From Pseudomonas sessilinigenes (GTDB lineage: Bacteria > Pseudomonadota > Gammaproteobacteria > Pseudomonadales > Pseudomonadaceae): DNA of 64,000 bases. The position numbers and the translations under genes were made by a program. Every line of letters begins with the position of its first letter. Position 1 is the first letter of the stretch. Location: NCBI RefSeq assembly GCF_003850565.1, contig NZ_CP027706.1, forward strand, positions 1,984,001-2,048,000, read 5' to 3'. This document shows positions 26,381 through 35,583 of this stretch, piece after piece. Below the pieces are notes generated by a model, which was given only the letters and a program-made list of their open reading frames with translations, made no database searches and was not told the DNA's origin.

Positions 26381-27912
26381 CAGGAGTCAGCCTTGACGAA
26401 GGCTTTGAAACGCACCAGCTCCGTCAGCCGGTAGCCGCGGTAGCGACCCATGGCCAGCATGAAGCCCACCAGGATCAGCAGCATCGCCGGGAAGGTGAAG
26501 ACGAAGTACGTCAGCTCCGGCACGCTCATGATCAGGTGCGCCAGGGAGGCGGCGAACAGCGTGCCGATCGCGACTTTCATCGCATGGCCGCCGCCACGTT
26601 CTTCCCAGGTGATGGACAGGCGCTCGATGGTCATGGTCAGGATCACCATCGGGAACAGCGCCACCGACAAGCCGCGCTCCAGGCCCAGCTTGTGGCTGAA
26701 CAGGCTGATGGCGGCGATCAGCACCACCACGAAGGTCAGCACCACCGACAGGCGCGGCAGCATCTGCAGCTTCAGGTGTTCCAGGTAGGAGCGCAGCGAC
26801 AGGCCCAGGGCAGTGATCACGGTGAACAGCGCGATGCCGAAGCCCAGCTGGGTCTCGCGAAAGGCCAGGGCGATCAGCACCGGGGTGAAGGTGCCCAGGG
26901 TCTGCAGGCCGATCAGGTTGCGCAGCACCAGGATCACCAGCACGCCGATGGGGATCATCACCATGATCATGAAGGTCTGCTGGGTTTGCAGCGGCAGGCC
27001 GTAGAGCGAGTATTCGAGGAAGTTGGCGTCGGTGTTCTCGTCGGTCAGCTTGGCCAGGCGGATGGCGTTCATCTCGCTGTTGTTCATGCTGAAGGTGACG
27101 TTGGCTTTCTTGCCGCCATCGACGGTGATCAGGTTGTCATCGCCGGTCCACCACAGCAGGCGATCGCTGGGCAGGCCCTGCTCGCCGGTCTCGGGGTTGA
27201 AGTACAGCCAGTCGGTGCCGTTGAAGCTGCGCAGCCACAGCTCCGGGGTCTGCGGCTGGTCGGCCACCAGGCGGATGGTGTGGACCTTCTCGGCCGGCAC
27301 ATGGGCGATGGACAGCAGCAACTCGACGATCTTGGCCTTGTTGGCGCTGGAGGAGTCGCCGGCCAGCAGCAGCTTGGCATTGTCGTCGCTGGCGTTGTTG
27401 ACCCGCTTGATGGCTTCGCTGATGAAGGTCTCGACGTCCGCCGAATGCTGGCGGATCGGCGCCAGCAGGGCGTCGGCGGCAATCTTCTCCGGCCCTTCGA
27501 TGGCCATGCTGTCGCGGAAGGTCGGGCCCTTGACCTTGGCTTTCTCGGCGCTGTAGCGCTTGGTCAGGACCAGGCGGTAGTACAGGGTCTGGTTGCCCTT
27601 GGCCCGGCGTGCCGACCAGGTGACCTTGCGATTGCCATCGACGCGGTTCACCGCCACGCCATAGTTGTTGGAAATGAAACTCTCGTTGAGGCTCACATAG
27701 TCGCGGCTCAGGGGCGGCACGAACATCTGGATCTTGATCGGGTCCTTGCCGTTGGCGACGAACTCGACCTTGGCATCGATGTTCCACAGATCGTCAGTGG
27801 CGTCCTCGGTCACCGGAATGCCAAGCACGAAGATCTGATAAGCCGTGATCGAAATGCCCAGCACCACCAATACGGCGATCAGGACTTTCAGATGGAGGGT
27901 AAGAGAGCGCAT
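26380..27912 (-). CDS. inactive-transglutaminase-type periplasmic domain fused to 7 membrane helices
   Basis: This 510-residue protein has one N-terminal anchor helix, a large periplasmic region (about 35-320) with a transglutaminase-like segment (LSIAHVPAEKVHTI), and seven C-terminal membrane segments starting around QTFMIMVMIPIGVLV. The family is known as an inactive transglutaminase because the catalytic Cys is lost. It probably links the periplasmic retropepsin-like gene upstream with the cytoplasmic ATP-grasp gene downstream. The trio has been tied to envelope or osmotic-stress tolerance in Pseudomonas, as I recall; the mechanism is unclear. Confidence 0.88.
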   Translation of the reverse strand: MRSLTLHLKVLIAVLVVLGISITAYQIFVLGIPVTEDATDDLWNIDAKVEFVANGKDPIKIQMFVPPLSRDYVSLNESFISNNYGVAVNRVDGNRKVTWSARRAKGNQTLYYRLVLTKRYSAEKAKVKGPTFRDSMAIEGPEKIAADALLAPIRQHSADVETFISEAIKRVNNASDDNAKLLLAGDSSSANKAKIVELLLSIAHVPAEKVHTIRLVADQPQTPELWLRSFNGTDWLYFNPETGEQGLPSDRLLWWTGDDNLITVDGGKKANVTFSMNNSEMNAIRLAKLTDENTDANFLEYSLYGLPLQTQQTFMIMVMIPIGVLVILVLRNLIGLQTLGTFTPVLIALAFRETQLGFGIALFTVITALGLSLRSYLEHLKLQMLPRLSVVLTFVVVLIAAISLFSHKLGLERGLSVALFPMVILTMTIERLSITWEERGGGHAMKVAIGTLFAASLAHLIMSVPELTYFVFTFPAMLLILVGFMLAMGRYRGYRLTELVRFKAFVKADS

Positions 27913-27917
27913 TGGAA

Positions 27918-28454
27918 TTACTCTGCGGTATGAGCGTCAGTGGCGCAGGCAGGTTTGCCAGCAGCGTATTTAAGACTGGGGTCGACCAGCGCATCGAAGC
28001 GCTTGAGGGCTTCGGAGCCGATCAAAAGCGGGTATTGGAATGCGCTACGGTCGGTCAAGTTCACTTCGATGCTGCGTAAAGCGTTGCCCATGCAGACCTG
28101 CAGGGCGATCACCGGGCGTGCGGTGTAGTTCTTGTCCTCATCGGGATCATAGTCGCCGGCGCGGCGCTTGATCTTGCTGACCCGTGCCAGGGGGCGTTCG
28201 ATGGGGTGGGAATGAGCCGTGTCGATGGCCAGGTAGAAACGCACCCAGGATTCGCCATCGCGCTTGAAGCGCTTGATGTCGCGGGCACTCAGGGAGGCGG
28301 TCTTGGCCCCGGTGTCGAGCTTGGCGGCGACCTCCAGGTCGATGCCTGCAAGTTGGGCGTATTCATTCAAGCCGTAGACGGTCTTGCCGGCGGCGAAGCC
28401 GGTGCCAGGAAGGATGAATAGGCAGAGCAGTGGGAGAAGGGCCTTGAGAGTCAT
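27918..28454 (-). CDS. retropepsin-like putative periplasmic protease (ATP-dependent zinc protease family name)
   Basis: This 178-residue protein has an N-terminal signal peptide (LLPLLCLFILPGTGFA, cut near residue 22) and the aspartic-protease motif KLDTGAKTASL (Asp about 47). The family is often labelled ATP-dependent zinc protease, but no zinc or ATP motif is visible. Later work classes these as retropepsin-like. It heads the three-gene operon, with 5 nt to the transglutaminase-like gene. Confidence 0.87.
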   Translation of the reverse strand: MTLKALLPLLCLFILPGTGFAAGKTVYGLNEYAQLAGIDLEVAAKLDTGAKTASLSARDIKRFKRDGESWVRFYLAIDTAHSHPIERPLARVSKIKRRAGDYDPDEDKNYTARPVIALQVCMGNALRSIEVNLTDRSAFQYPLLIGSEALKRFDALVDPSLKYAAGKPACATDAHTAE

Positions 28455-28635
28455 AGATCCTGGTGGTCATGGGTTCTTCAGTTCAAGGCGACCGGCATTG
28501 CTGCGCAAGCTCCCTCGTGTGCTTGCCATAAAAAGATGACAGGCCGATGCGGGCGGCATTCTAGCATGCTGGTTTTATGGCGCCAGCGCCGGGGGTGGGC
28601 CTTTTGTCTCGTTTTGATGCAATCAGTTATTAGAC

Positions 28636-28649
28636 GATTGTCGACAATC
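28636..28649. promoter_or_regulatory. upstream operator of the prp operon
   Basis: GATTGTCGACAATC is a perfect 14-bp palindrome, 12 nt upstream of the -35 box at 28662. A second TGTCGACA copy lies in the leader at 28711-28721. This pair is the expected target of the GntR regulator encoded first in the operon. Confidence 0.65.
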
Positions 28650-28661
28650 TCTATTTTTCCT

Positions 28662-28690
28662 TTGACTGCGATGGGGCTATTGGCTAATTT
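28662..28690 (+). promoter_or_regulatory. sigma-70 promoter of the prp operon
   Basis: TTGACT (28662-28667), a 17-nt spacer and TAATTT (28685-28690) predict a start near 28697, 25 nt before the prpR start codon. It sits between the two TGTCGACA palindromes. Confidence 0.7.
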
Positions 28691-28710
28691 TCGCCTCATT
28701 GATTTTAAAG

Positions 28711-28721
28711 GTGTCGACAAT
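28711..28721. promoter_or_regulatory. second TGTCGACA operator in the prpR leader
   Basis: GTGTCGACAAT repeats the core of the operator at 28636-28649 and lies between the predicted transcription start and the ATG at 28722, overlapping the ribosome binding region. Binding here would block the operon, fitting autorepression. Confidence 0.55.
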
Positions 28722-29444
28722 ATGCTGGATCAACTGGAACCCTCGACGCCGGCCCAAGACGACTCCGAGACCCTTTCCGAAAACGTCTTCCGGCGTATCC
28801 AGGCCGCCATCGTCAAGGGCGAGATCGCCCCGGGCAGCAAGATCTCCGAGCCGGAGTTGGCCCGCACCTACGGCATCAGCCGTGGTCCGCTGCGCGAGGC
28901 CATCCACCGCCTGGAGGGCCAGCGCCTGCTGGTGCGCGTGCCCCATGTCGGGGCCCGGGTGGTTTCCCTGAGCCATGCCGAGCTGATCGAACTCTACGAA
29001 ATCCGCGAATCCCTGGAAGGCATGGCTTGTCGCCTGGCGGCCGAACGCATGAGCGTGGCCGAGATCGACGAACTGCGCCGCGTGCTGGAGACCCATGAGC
29101 GCGATGCGGCGTTCCAGGCTGGTGTTGGCTATTACCAGCAGGAAGGGGATTTCGACTTCCATTACCGGATCATCCAGGGCGCTGCCAACCAGACCCTGAC
29201 CAAGATGCTTTGCGGCGAGCTCTACCAACTGGTGCGCATGTACCGCCTGCAGTTCTCCAGCGTGCCGAACCGGCCGCGCCAGGCTTTCGCCGAACACCAC
29301 CGAATTCTCGATGCCATCGCCGACCGAGACGGCGAACTGGCCGAGTTGCTGATGCGCCGTCATATCGGTGCCTCCAAGCGCAATATCGAGCGCCATTACC
29401 AGGAAGCGCTCGTCAACCCGTCCAAGACACGAGGTGAGTCATGA
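28722..29444 (+). CDS. prpR: GntR-family (FCD) regulator of propionate catabolism
   Basis: This 240-residue protein has a winged-helix domain ([22 protein letters not shown]) and an FCD ligand domain with the metal-binding His/Asp pattern ([18 protein letters not shown]). Its place as the first gene of the 2-methylcitrate operon, coupled to prpB by ATGA, matches Pseudomonas, where a GntR protein replaces the sigma-54 activator PrpR of enterics. ATG 28722 has AAAGGTG upstream; the frame reaches back to 28536 through promoter sequence. Confidence 0.9.
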   Translation: MLDQLEPSTPAQDDSETLSENVFRRIQAAIVKGEIAPGSKISEPELARTYGISRGPLREAIHRLEGQRLLVRVPHVGARVVSLSHAELIELYEIRESLEGMACRLAAERMSVAEIDELRRVLETHERDAAFQAGVGYYQQEGDFDFHYRIIQGAANQTLTKMLCGELYQLVRMYRLQFSSVPNRPRQAFAEHHRILDAIADRDGELAELLMRRHIGASKRNIERHYQEALVNPSKTRGES

Positions 29445-30325
29445 GTCAGAAAACCGCCGGCCAGCGCTTGCGCGACGCCATTGCCGAGGAACATCCGCTG
29501 CAGGTCATCGGCGCCATCAACGCCAACCACGCGCTGCTGGCCAAGCGTGCCGGCTTCAAGGCCATCTACCTCTCCGGTGGCGGTGTCGCCGCCGGCTCCC
29601 TGGGCCTGCCGGACCTGGGCATCAACACCCTGGACGACGTGCTCACCGACGTGCGCCGCATCACCGACGTCTGCGACCTGCCGTTGCTGGTGGACATCGA
29701 CACCGGTTTCGGCCCCAGCGCCTTCAACATCGAGCGCACCGTCAAGAACCTGATCAAGGCCGGCGCCGCCGCCGCCCATATCGAGGATCAGGTGGGTGCC
29801 AAGCGGTGCGGCCACCGTCCGGGCAAGGAAATCGTTTCCACCGAGGAGATGGTCGATCGCGTACGCGCCGCCGCCGATGCCAAGACCGACCCGAATTTCT
29901 TCCTGATCGCTCGAACCGACGCCATCCAGGCCGAGGGCGTGGACGCCGCCATCGAGCGCTGCCAGCGTTATGTGGAGGCGGGCGCCGACGGCATCTTCGC
30001 CGAGGCCGCCTACGACCTGCCGACCTACAAGCGCTTCGTCGATGCCCTCGATGTGCCCGTGCTGGCCAACATCACCGAGTTCGGCGCCACCCCGCTGTTC
30101 TCCCGCGATGAGCTGGCGTCGGTGGGCGTCGCCATCCAGCTCTACCCGCTGTCGGCCTTCCGTGCCGCCAACAAGGCGGCCGAGGCGGTCTACACCGCTA
30201 TTCGCCGCGATGGCCATCAAAAAGAGGTCATCGATCTGATGCAGACTCGTGCCGAACTGTACGACCGCATCGGCTACCACGCTTTCGAGCAGAAGCTCGA
30301 CGCCCTGTTCGCTGCCAAGAAATGA
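29441..30325 (+). CDS. prpB: 2-methylisocitrate lyase
   Basis: This 294-residue isocitrate-lyase-superfamily enzyme has [19 protein letters not shown] and the catalytic [10 protein letters not shown] loop with its cysteine. It splits 2-methylisocitrate into pyruvate and succinate, the last step of the propionate cycle. It overlaps prpR by 4 nt. Confidence 0.97.
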   Translation: MSQKTAGQRLRDAIAEEHPLQVIGAINANHALLAKRAGFKAIYLSGGGVAAGSLGLPDLGINTLDDVLTDVRRITDVCDLPLLVDIDTGFGPSAFNIERTVKNLIKAGAAAAHIEDQVGAKRCGHRPGKEIVSTEEMVDRVRAAADAKTDPNFFLIARTDAIQAEGVDAAIERCQRYVEAGADGIFAEAAYDLPTYKRFVDALDVPVLANITEFGATPLFSRDELASVGVAIQLYPLSAFRAANKAAEAVYTAIRRDGHQKEVIDLMQTRAELYDRIGYHAFEQKLDALFAAKK

Positions 30326-30407
30326 CCGGACCCGGGCCGCTCCCCGGGAGCGGCCTGCGGATATAACAAGACGCAAGCAACCGGATAAAAATGAGGAGAT
30401 TCACGCG

Positions 30408-31565
30408 ATGAGCCCCAGCGAAACCACCACCGCCTTCAAGCCGAAGAAATCCGTGGCCCTGAGCGGCACCGCCGCCGGCAACACGGCCCTGTGCACCGTC
30501 GGCCGTACCGGCAACGACCTGCACTACCGCGGTTATGACATCCTCGACTTCGCCACCTCCTGCGAATTCGAGGAAATTGCCCACCTGCTGGTCCATGGCA
30601 AGCTGCCGAACGTCGCCGAGCTGACGGGCTACAAGGCCAAGCTCAAGGCCCTGCGCGGCCTGCCGGCCGGGGTCAAGGTGGCGCTGGAGCAACTGCCGCC
30701 GTCCGCCCACCCGATGGACGTGATGCGCACCGCCGTTTCCGTGCTGGGTTGCCTGTCGCCGGAGAAGGACGACCACAACCATCCGGGCGCCCGTGACATC
30801 GCCGACAAGCTGATGGCGTGCCTCGGTTCTGCGTTGCTCTACTGGTACCACTTCAGCCACAACGGCAAGCGCATCGACGTGGAGACCGACGACGATTCCA
30901 TCGGCGGCCATTTCCTGCACCTGCTGCACGGCGAGAAGCCGCGTGAGTCGTGGGTGCGCGCCATGCACACCTCGCTGATCCTCTATGCTGAGCACGAATT
31001 CAACGCCTCCACCTTCACCTCACGGGTGATCGCCGGTACCGGTTCCGACATGTTCTCCTGCATCGCCGGGGCCATCGGCGCACTGCGCGGTCCCAAGCAC
31101 GGTGGCGCCAACGAGGTGGCCTTCGAGATCCAGAAGCGCTACGACAACCCGGACGAAGCGGAAGCCGACATCCGCGCCCGCGTCGAGAAGAAGGAAGTGG
31201 TGATCGGCTTCGGCCATCCGGTCTACACCGTGTCCGACCCGCGCAACAAGGTGATCAAGGAAGTGGCCCGCGAGCTGTCCGTCGAGCAGAGCAACAGCAA
31301 GATGTTCGACATCGCCGAGCGCCTGGAATCGACCATGTGGGAAATCAAGAAGATGTTCCCCAACCTCGATTGGTTCAGTGCCGTCAGCTACCACATGATG
31401 GGCGTGCCCACCGCCATGTTCACCCCGCTGTTCGTGATCGCCCGTACTTCCGGCTGGTCTTCCCACGTCATCGAGCAACGCATCGACGGCAAGATCATCC
31501 GCCCGAGCGCCAACTACGTTGGCCCGGAAGACCTGAAGTTCGTGCCCCTGAAGGACCGCAAGTAA
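30408..31565 (+). CDS. prpC: 2-methylcitrate synthase
   Basis: This 385-residue citrate-synthase family protein has GPKHGGANE and GFGHPVYT with the catalytic histidines. It joins propionyl-CoA and oxaloacetate. GAGGAG precedes the ATG at 30408. Length and context distinguish it from the larger GltA. The acnD start follows the stop directly. Confidence 0.96.
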   Translation: MSPSETTTAFKPKKSVALSGTAAGNTALCTVGRTGNDLHYRGYDILDFATSCEFEEIAHLLVHGKLPNVAELTGYKAKLKALRGLPAGVKVALEQLPPSAHPMDVMRTAVSVLGCLSPEKDDHNHPGARDIADKLMACLGSALLYWYHFSHNGKRIDVETDDDSIGGHFLHLLHGEKPRESWVRAMHTSLILYAEHEFNASTFTSRVIAGTGSDMFSCIAGAIGALRGPKHGGANEVAFEIQKRYDNPDEAEADIRARVEKKEVVIGFGHPVYTVSDPRNKVIKEVARELSVEQSNSKMFDIAERLESTMWEIKKMFPNLDWFSAVSYHMMGVPTAMFTPLFVIARTSGWSSHVIEQRIDGKIIRPSANYVGPEDLKFVPLKDRK

Positions 31566-31567
31566 TC

Positions 31568-34180
31568 ATGAACAGCCAATACCGCAAGAACCTGCCTGGT
31601 ACGGCGCTGGACTACTTCGACACCCGCGAGGCGGTGGATGCCATCGCCCCGGGTGCCTACTCCGGCCTGCCGTACACCTCCCGGGTGCTGGCCGAACAAC
31701 TGGTGCGCCGGTGCGACCCGGCGCAGCTCACCGACTCGCTGAAGCAACTGATCGAGCGCAAGCGCGACCTCGACTTCCCCTGGTACCCGGCCCGCGTGGT
31801 CTGCCACGACATTCTCGGCCAGACCGCGCTGGTGGACCTGGCCGGCCTGCGCGATGCGATCGCCGACCAGGGTGGCGACCCGGCCCTGGTCAACCCGGTG
31901 GTGCCGACCCAGCTGATCGTCGACCACTCCCTGGCCGTGGAATTCGGCGGTTTCGACCCGGATGCCTTCGAGAAGAACCGCGCCGTCGAGGAGCGTCGCA
32001 ACGAGGACCGCTTCCACTTCATCGAGTGGACCAAGACCGCGTTCAAGAACGTCGATGTGATCCCCGCCGGCAACGGCATCATGCACCAGATCAACCTGGA
32101 GAAAATGAGCCCGGTGATCCAGGCGCGCGGCGGCGTGGCCTTCCCCGACACCTGCGTCGGCACCGACAGCCATACCCCCCACGTCGATGCGCTGGGCGTG
32201 ATCGCCATCGGCGTCGGTGGCCTGGAGGCGGAGACCGTGATGCTCGGTCGCGCGTCGATGATGCGCCTGCCCGACATCGTCGGCGTCAAGCTCACCGGCA
32301 AGCGCCAGCCCGGCATCACCGCCACCGACATCGTCCTGGCCCTGACCGAGTTCCTGCGCAAGGAAAAGGTGGTGGGTGCCTACGTCGAGTTCTTCGGCGA
32401 AGGGGCCGACAGCCTGTCCGTTGGCGACCGCGCGACCATCTCCAACATGTGCCCGGAATACGGTGCCACCGCGTCGATGTTCTACATCGACCAGCAGACC
32501 ATCGACTACCTCAAGCTCACCGGTCGCGAGCCGGAGCAGGTGGCCCTGGTGGAGAACTATGCCAAGACCACCGGCCTGTGGGCCGATGCCCTGGTCACCG
32601 CCGAGTACGAGCGGGTGCTGACATTCGATCTGTCCACCGTGGTGCGCAACATGGCCGGTCCGTCCAACCCGCACCGGCGCTTGCCGACCTCGGCCCTGGC
32701 CGAGCGGGGGATCGCCGACGAAACCAAGCTGGCCGCCGGCAAGGTCGAACAAGCCGAGGGCCTGATGCCCGATGGCGCGGTGATCATCGCGGCGATCACC
32801 AGCTGCACCAACACCTCCAACCCGCGTAACGTGGTGGCTGCAGGCCTGGTGGCGAAGAAGGCCAACGCCCTGGGCCTGGTGCGCCAGCCTTGGGTCAAGA
32901 CGTCCTTCGCGCCGGGTTCGAAGGTCGCCAAGCTGTACCTGGAAGAGGCCGGCCTGCTGCCGGAGCTGGAGAAGCTCGGCTTCGGCATCGTCGCCTACGC
33001 CTGCACCACCTGCAACGGCATGTCCGGCGCCCTGGACCCGGTCATCCAGCAGGAAATCATCGACCGCGACCTGTATGCCACCGCAGTGCTGTCGGGCAAC
33101 CGCAACTTCGACGGCCGTATCCACCCCTACGCCAAGCAGGCGTTCCTCGCCTCGCCGCCGCTGGTGGTGGCCTATGCGATCGCCGGCACCGTGCGCTTCG
33201 ACATCGAGCAGGACGTGCTGGGCCATGACCAGGCCGGCAACCCGGTGACCCTGAAGGACCTGTGGCCGAGCGACGAGGAGATCGACGCCATCGTCGCCGC
33301 CTCGGTGAAGCCCGAGCAGTTCCGCCAGATCTACATCCCGATGTTCGACCTGGGCACTGTCAAGGAAGCCGAGAGCCCGCTGTACGACTGGCGCCCGATG
33401 AGTACCTACATCCGTCGTCCGCCGTACTGGGAAGGCGCGCTGGCCGGGGAGCGCACGCTCAAGGGCATGCGTCCGCTGGCGGTGCTGCCGGACAACATCA
33501 CCACCGACCACCTGTCGCCGTCCAACGCCATCCTGGCGGACTCCGCGGCCGGTGAGTACCTGGCGAAGATGGGCCTGCCGGAGGAGGACTTCAACTCCTA
33601 CGCCACCCACCGTGGCGATCACCTGACCGCCCAGCGCGCGACCTTCGCCAACCCGCAGTTGGTGAACGAGATGGCGGTGGTCGATGGCGAGGTGAAGAAG
33701 GGGTCCCTGGCCCGTGTCGAGCCTGAAGGCAAGGTCACGCGGATGTGGGAAGCCATCGAGACCTACATGGAGCGCAAGCAGCCGCTGATCATCATCGCCG
33801 GTGCCGACTACGGCCAGGGTTCGTCCCGCGACTGGGCGGCCAAGGGCGTGCGCCTGGCGGGTGTCGAGGCGATCGTCGCCGAGGGCTTCGAGCGTATCCA
33901 TCGCACCAACCTGGTGGGCATGGGCGTGCTGCCGCTGCAGTTCCTGCCGGGCACCGACCGCAAGACCCTGGGCATCGACGGCACCGAGACCTACGACGTG
34001 CTCGGCCAACGCACTCCCCGGGCGCAGTTGACCCTGGTGATCCACCGCCACAATGGCGAGCGGCTCGAGGTGCCGGTGACTTGCCGCCTCGACACCGCCG
34101 AGGAGGTGTCGATCTACGAGGCCGGCGGTGTGCTGCAGCGTTTTGCCCAGGACTTCCTGGAATCGGCCACAGCCAGTTAA
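31568..34180 (+). CDS. acnD: Fe/S-dependent 2-methylisocitrate dehydratase
   Basis: This 870-residue aconitase-like protein has the cluster cysteines in TSCTNTSNPRNV and ACTTCNGMSG and the substrate loop GADYGQGSSRDWAAKG. It isomerises or dehydrates 2-methylcitrate in organisms that pair it with PrpF. The start is the ATG at 31568, 2 nt after the prpC stop; the frame continues upstream only as a shadow of prpC. Confidence 0.96.
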   Translation: MNSQYRKNLPGTALDYFDTREAVDAIAPGAYSGLPYTSRVLAEQLVRRCDPAQLTDSLKQLIERKRDLDFPWYPARVVCHDILGQTALVDLAGLRDAIADQGGDPALVNPVVPTQLIVDHSLAVEFGGFDPDAFEKNRAVEERRNEDRFHFIEWTKTAFKNVDVIPAGNGIMHQINLEKMSPVIQARGGVAFPDTCVGTDSHTPHVDALGVIAIGVGGLEAETVMLGRASMMRLPDIVGVKLTGKRQPGITATDIVLALTEFLRKEKVVGAYVEFFGEGADSLSVGDRATISNMCPEYGATASMFYIDQQTIDYLKLTGREPEQVALVENYAKTTGLWADALVTAEYERVLTFDLSTVVRNMAGPSNPHRRLPTSALAERGIADETKLAAGKVEQAEGLMPDGAVIIAAITSCTNTSNPRNVVAAGLVAKKANALGLVRQPWVKTSFAPGSKVAKLYLEEAGLLPELEKLGFGIVAYACTTCNGMSGALDPVIQQEIIDRDLYATAVLSGNRNFDGRIHPYAKQAFLASPPLVVAYAIAGTVRFDIEQDVLGHDQAGNPVTLKDLWPSDEEIDAIVAASVKPEQFRQIYIPMFDLGTVKEAESPLYDWRPMSTYIRRPPYWEGALAGERTLKGMRPLAVLPDNITTDHLSPSNAILADSAAGEYLAKMGLPEEDFNSYATHRGDHLTAQRATFANPQLVNEMAVVDGEVKKGSLARVEPEGKVTRMWEAIETYMERKQPLIIIAGADYGQGSSRDWAAKGVRLAGVEAIVAEGFERIHRTNLVGMGVLPLQFLPGTDRKTLGIDGTETYDVLGQRTPRAQLTLVIHRHNGERLEVPVTCRLDTAEEVSIYEAGGVLQRFAQDFLESATAS

Positions 34181-34187
34181 GCGACGT

Positions 34188-34220
34188 ACCGGGGGCGGGC
34201 CGCAAGGCACCGCCCCCGGT
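34188..34220 (+). other. strong hairpin between acnD and prpF
   Basis: ACCGGGGGCGG (34188-34198) pairs perfectly over 11 bp with CCGCCCCCGGT (34210-34220). No proper T-run follows, so it is more likely an mRNA-stability or partial-termination element in the operon than a true terminator. Confidence 0.6.
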
Positions 34221-34241
34221 CTTTATCAGGACCTGAAATCC

Positions 34242-35432
34242 ATGGCATTTGTAGCGCAAATCAAGATTCCAGCCACCTACATGCGTGGCGGCACCAGCAA
34301 GGGGGTGTTCTTCAACCTGCAGGACTTGCCCGAGGCGGCGCAGCTGCCCGGCGCGGCCCGCGATGCCTTGCTGCTGCGGGTGATCGGCAGTCCCGATCCC
34401 TACGACAAGCAGATCGACGGCATGGGCGGCGCCACCTCCAGCACCAGCAAGACGGTGATCCTGTCCAAGAGCATCAAGCCCGACCATGACGTCGACTACT
34501 TGTTCGGCCAGGTCGCCATCGACAAGCCCTTCGTCGACTGGAGCGGCAACTGCGGCAACCTGTCGGCGGCGGTGGGCTCCTTCGCCATCAGCAGCGGCCT
34601 GGTGGACCCGGCGCGCATTCCCCACAACGGGGTGGCGGTGGTGCGCATCTGGCAGGCCAACATCGGCAAGACCATCATCGCCCATGTGCCGATCACCGAC
34701 GGTGCGGTCCAGGAGACCGGCGACTTCGAACTGGACGGCGTGACCTTCCCGGCGGCGGAAGTGCAGTTGGAGTTCCTCGACCCGGCGGCCGAGGAGGAGG
34801 GCGGCGGTGGTTCGATGTTCCCCACCGGCAACCTGGTGGACGACCTGGAAGTGCCGGGTATCGGCACCCTCAAGGCGACCCTGATCAATGCCGGGATCCC
34901 CACCATCTTCGTCAATGCGGCGGACATCGGTTATCGCGGTACCGAACTGCAGGGCGTGATCAATGGCGACCCCAAGGCCCTGGCGATGTTCGAGACCATC
35001 CGTGCCCATGGCGCCTTGCGCATGGGCCTGATCAAGCACCTGGACGAGGCCGCGCAGCGCCAGCACACGCCGAAGGTGGCTTTCGTCGCTCCGCCGGCGG
35101 ACTACCAGGCCTCCAGCGGCAAGGCGGTCAGGGCGGCGGATGTCGACCTGCTGGTGCGCGCCATGTCCATGGGCAAGCTGCACCACGCGATGATGGGCAC
35201 CGCGGCGGTGGCCATCGGCACGGCAGCGGCGATCCCCGGGACCCTGGTCAACCTCGCGGCCGGTGGCGGCGAGCGTAGCGCCGTGCGTTTCGGCCATCCT
35301 TCGGGCACCTTGCGCGTAGGCGCCGAGGCGACCCTCGAGGGCGGCGAGTGGAGCGTGGTCAAGGCGATCATGAGCCGCAGCGCGCGGGTGCTGATGGAAG
35401 GCTGGGTGAGAGTGCCTGGCGACACCTTCTAA
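34242..35432 (+). CDS. prpF: 2-methylaconitate cis-trans isomerase
   Basis: This 396-residue PrpF-family protein (diaminopimelate-epimerase-like fold) has TYMRGGTSKGVFF, GNCGNLSAAVG and FGHPSGTLRV. It isomerises the 2-methylaconitate made by AcnD so that the cycle can proceed. The ATG at 34242 has AGGA upstream. Confidence 0.95.
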   Translation: MAFVAQIKIPATYMRGGTSKGVFFNLQDLPEAAQLPGAARDALLLRVIGSPDPYDKQIDGMGGATSSTSKTVILSKSIKPDHDVDYLFGQVAIDKPFVDWSGNCGNLSAAVGSFAISSGLVDPARIPHNGVAVVRIWQANIGKTIIAHVPITDGAVQETGDFELDGVTFPAAEVQLEFLDPAAEEEGGGGSMFPTGNLVDDLEVPGIGTLKATLINAGIPTIFVNAADIGYRGTELQGVINGDPKALAMFETIRAHGALRMGLIKHLDEAAQRQHTPKVAFVAPPADYQASSGKAVRAADVDLLVRAMSMGKLHHAMMGTAAVAIGTAAAIPGTLVNLAAGGGERSAVRFGHPSGTLRVGAEATLEGGEWSVVKAIMSRSARVLMEGWVRVPGDTF

Positions 35433-35440
35433 GGAGCGGC

Positions 35441-35470
35441 GGTGGCGAGGGAGCCGGCTCCCTCGCCACC
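35441..35470 (+). other. perfect 30-nt palindrome between prpF and prpD
   Basis: The segment is a perfect inverted repeat with arms GGTGGCGAGGGAGCC and GGCTCCCTCGCCACC and no T-run. An 11-bp direct repeat GATGCCGTTAT follows at 35471 and 35509. It may separate prpD expression from the rest of the operon. Confidence 0.6.
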
Positions 35471-35583
35471 GATGCCGTTATCGAATCATTGAGCAGACGC
35501 AGACCTGCGATGCCGTTATTGACCTGAACCTGCAGCCTGAGGAATCGACCTACCCATAACCCCGTCATTGGAGTGCACGATCC

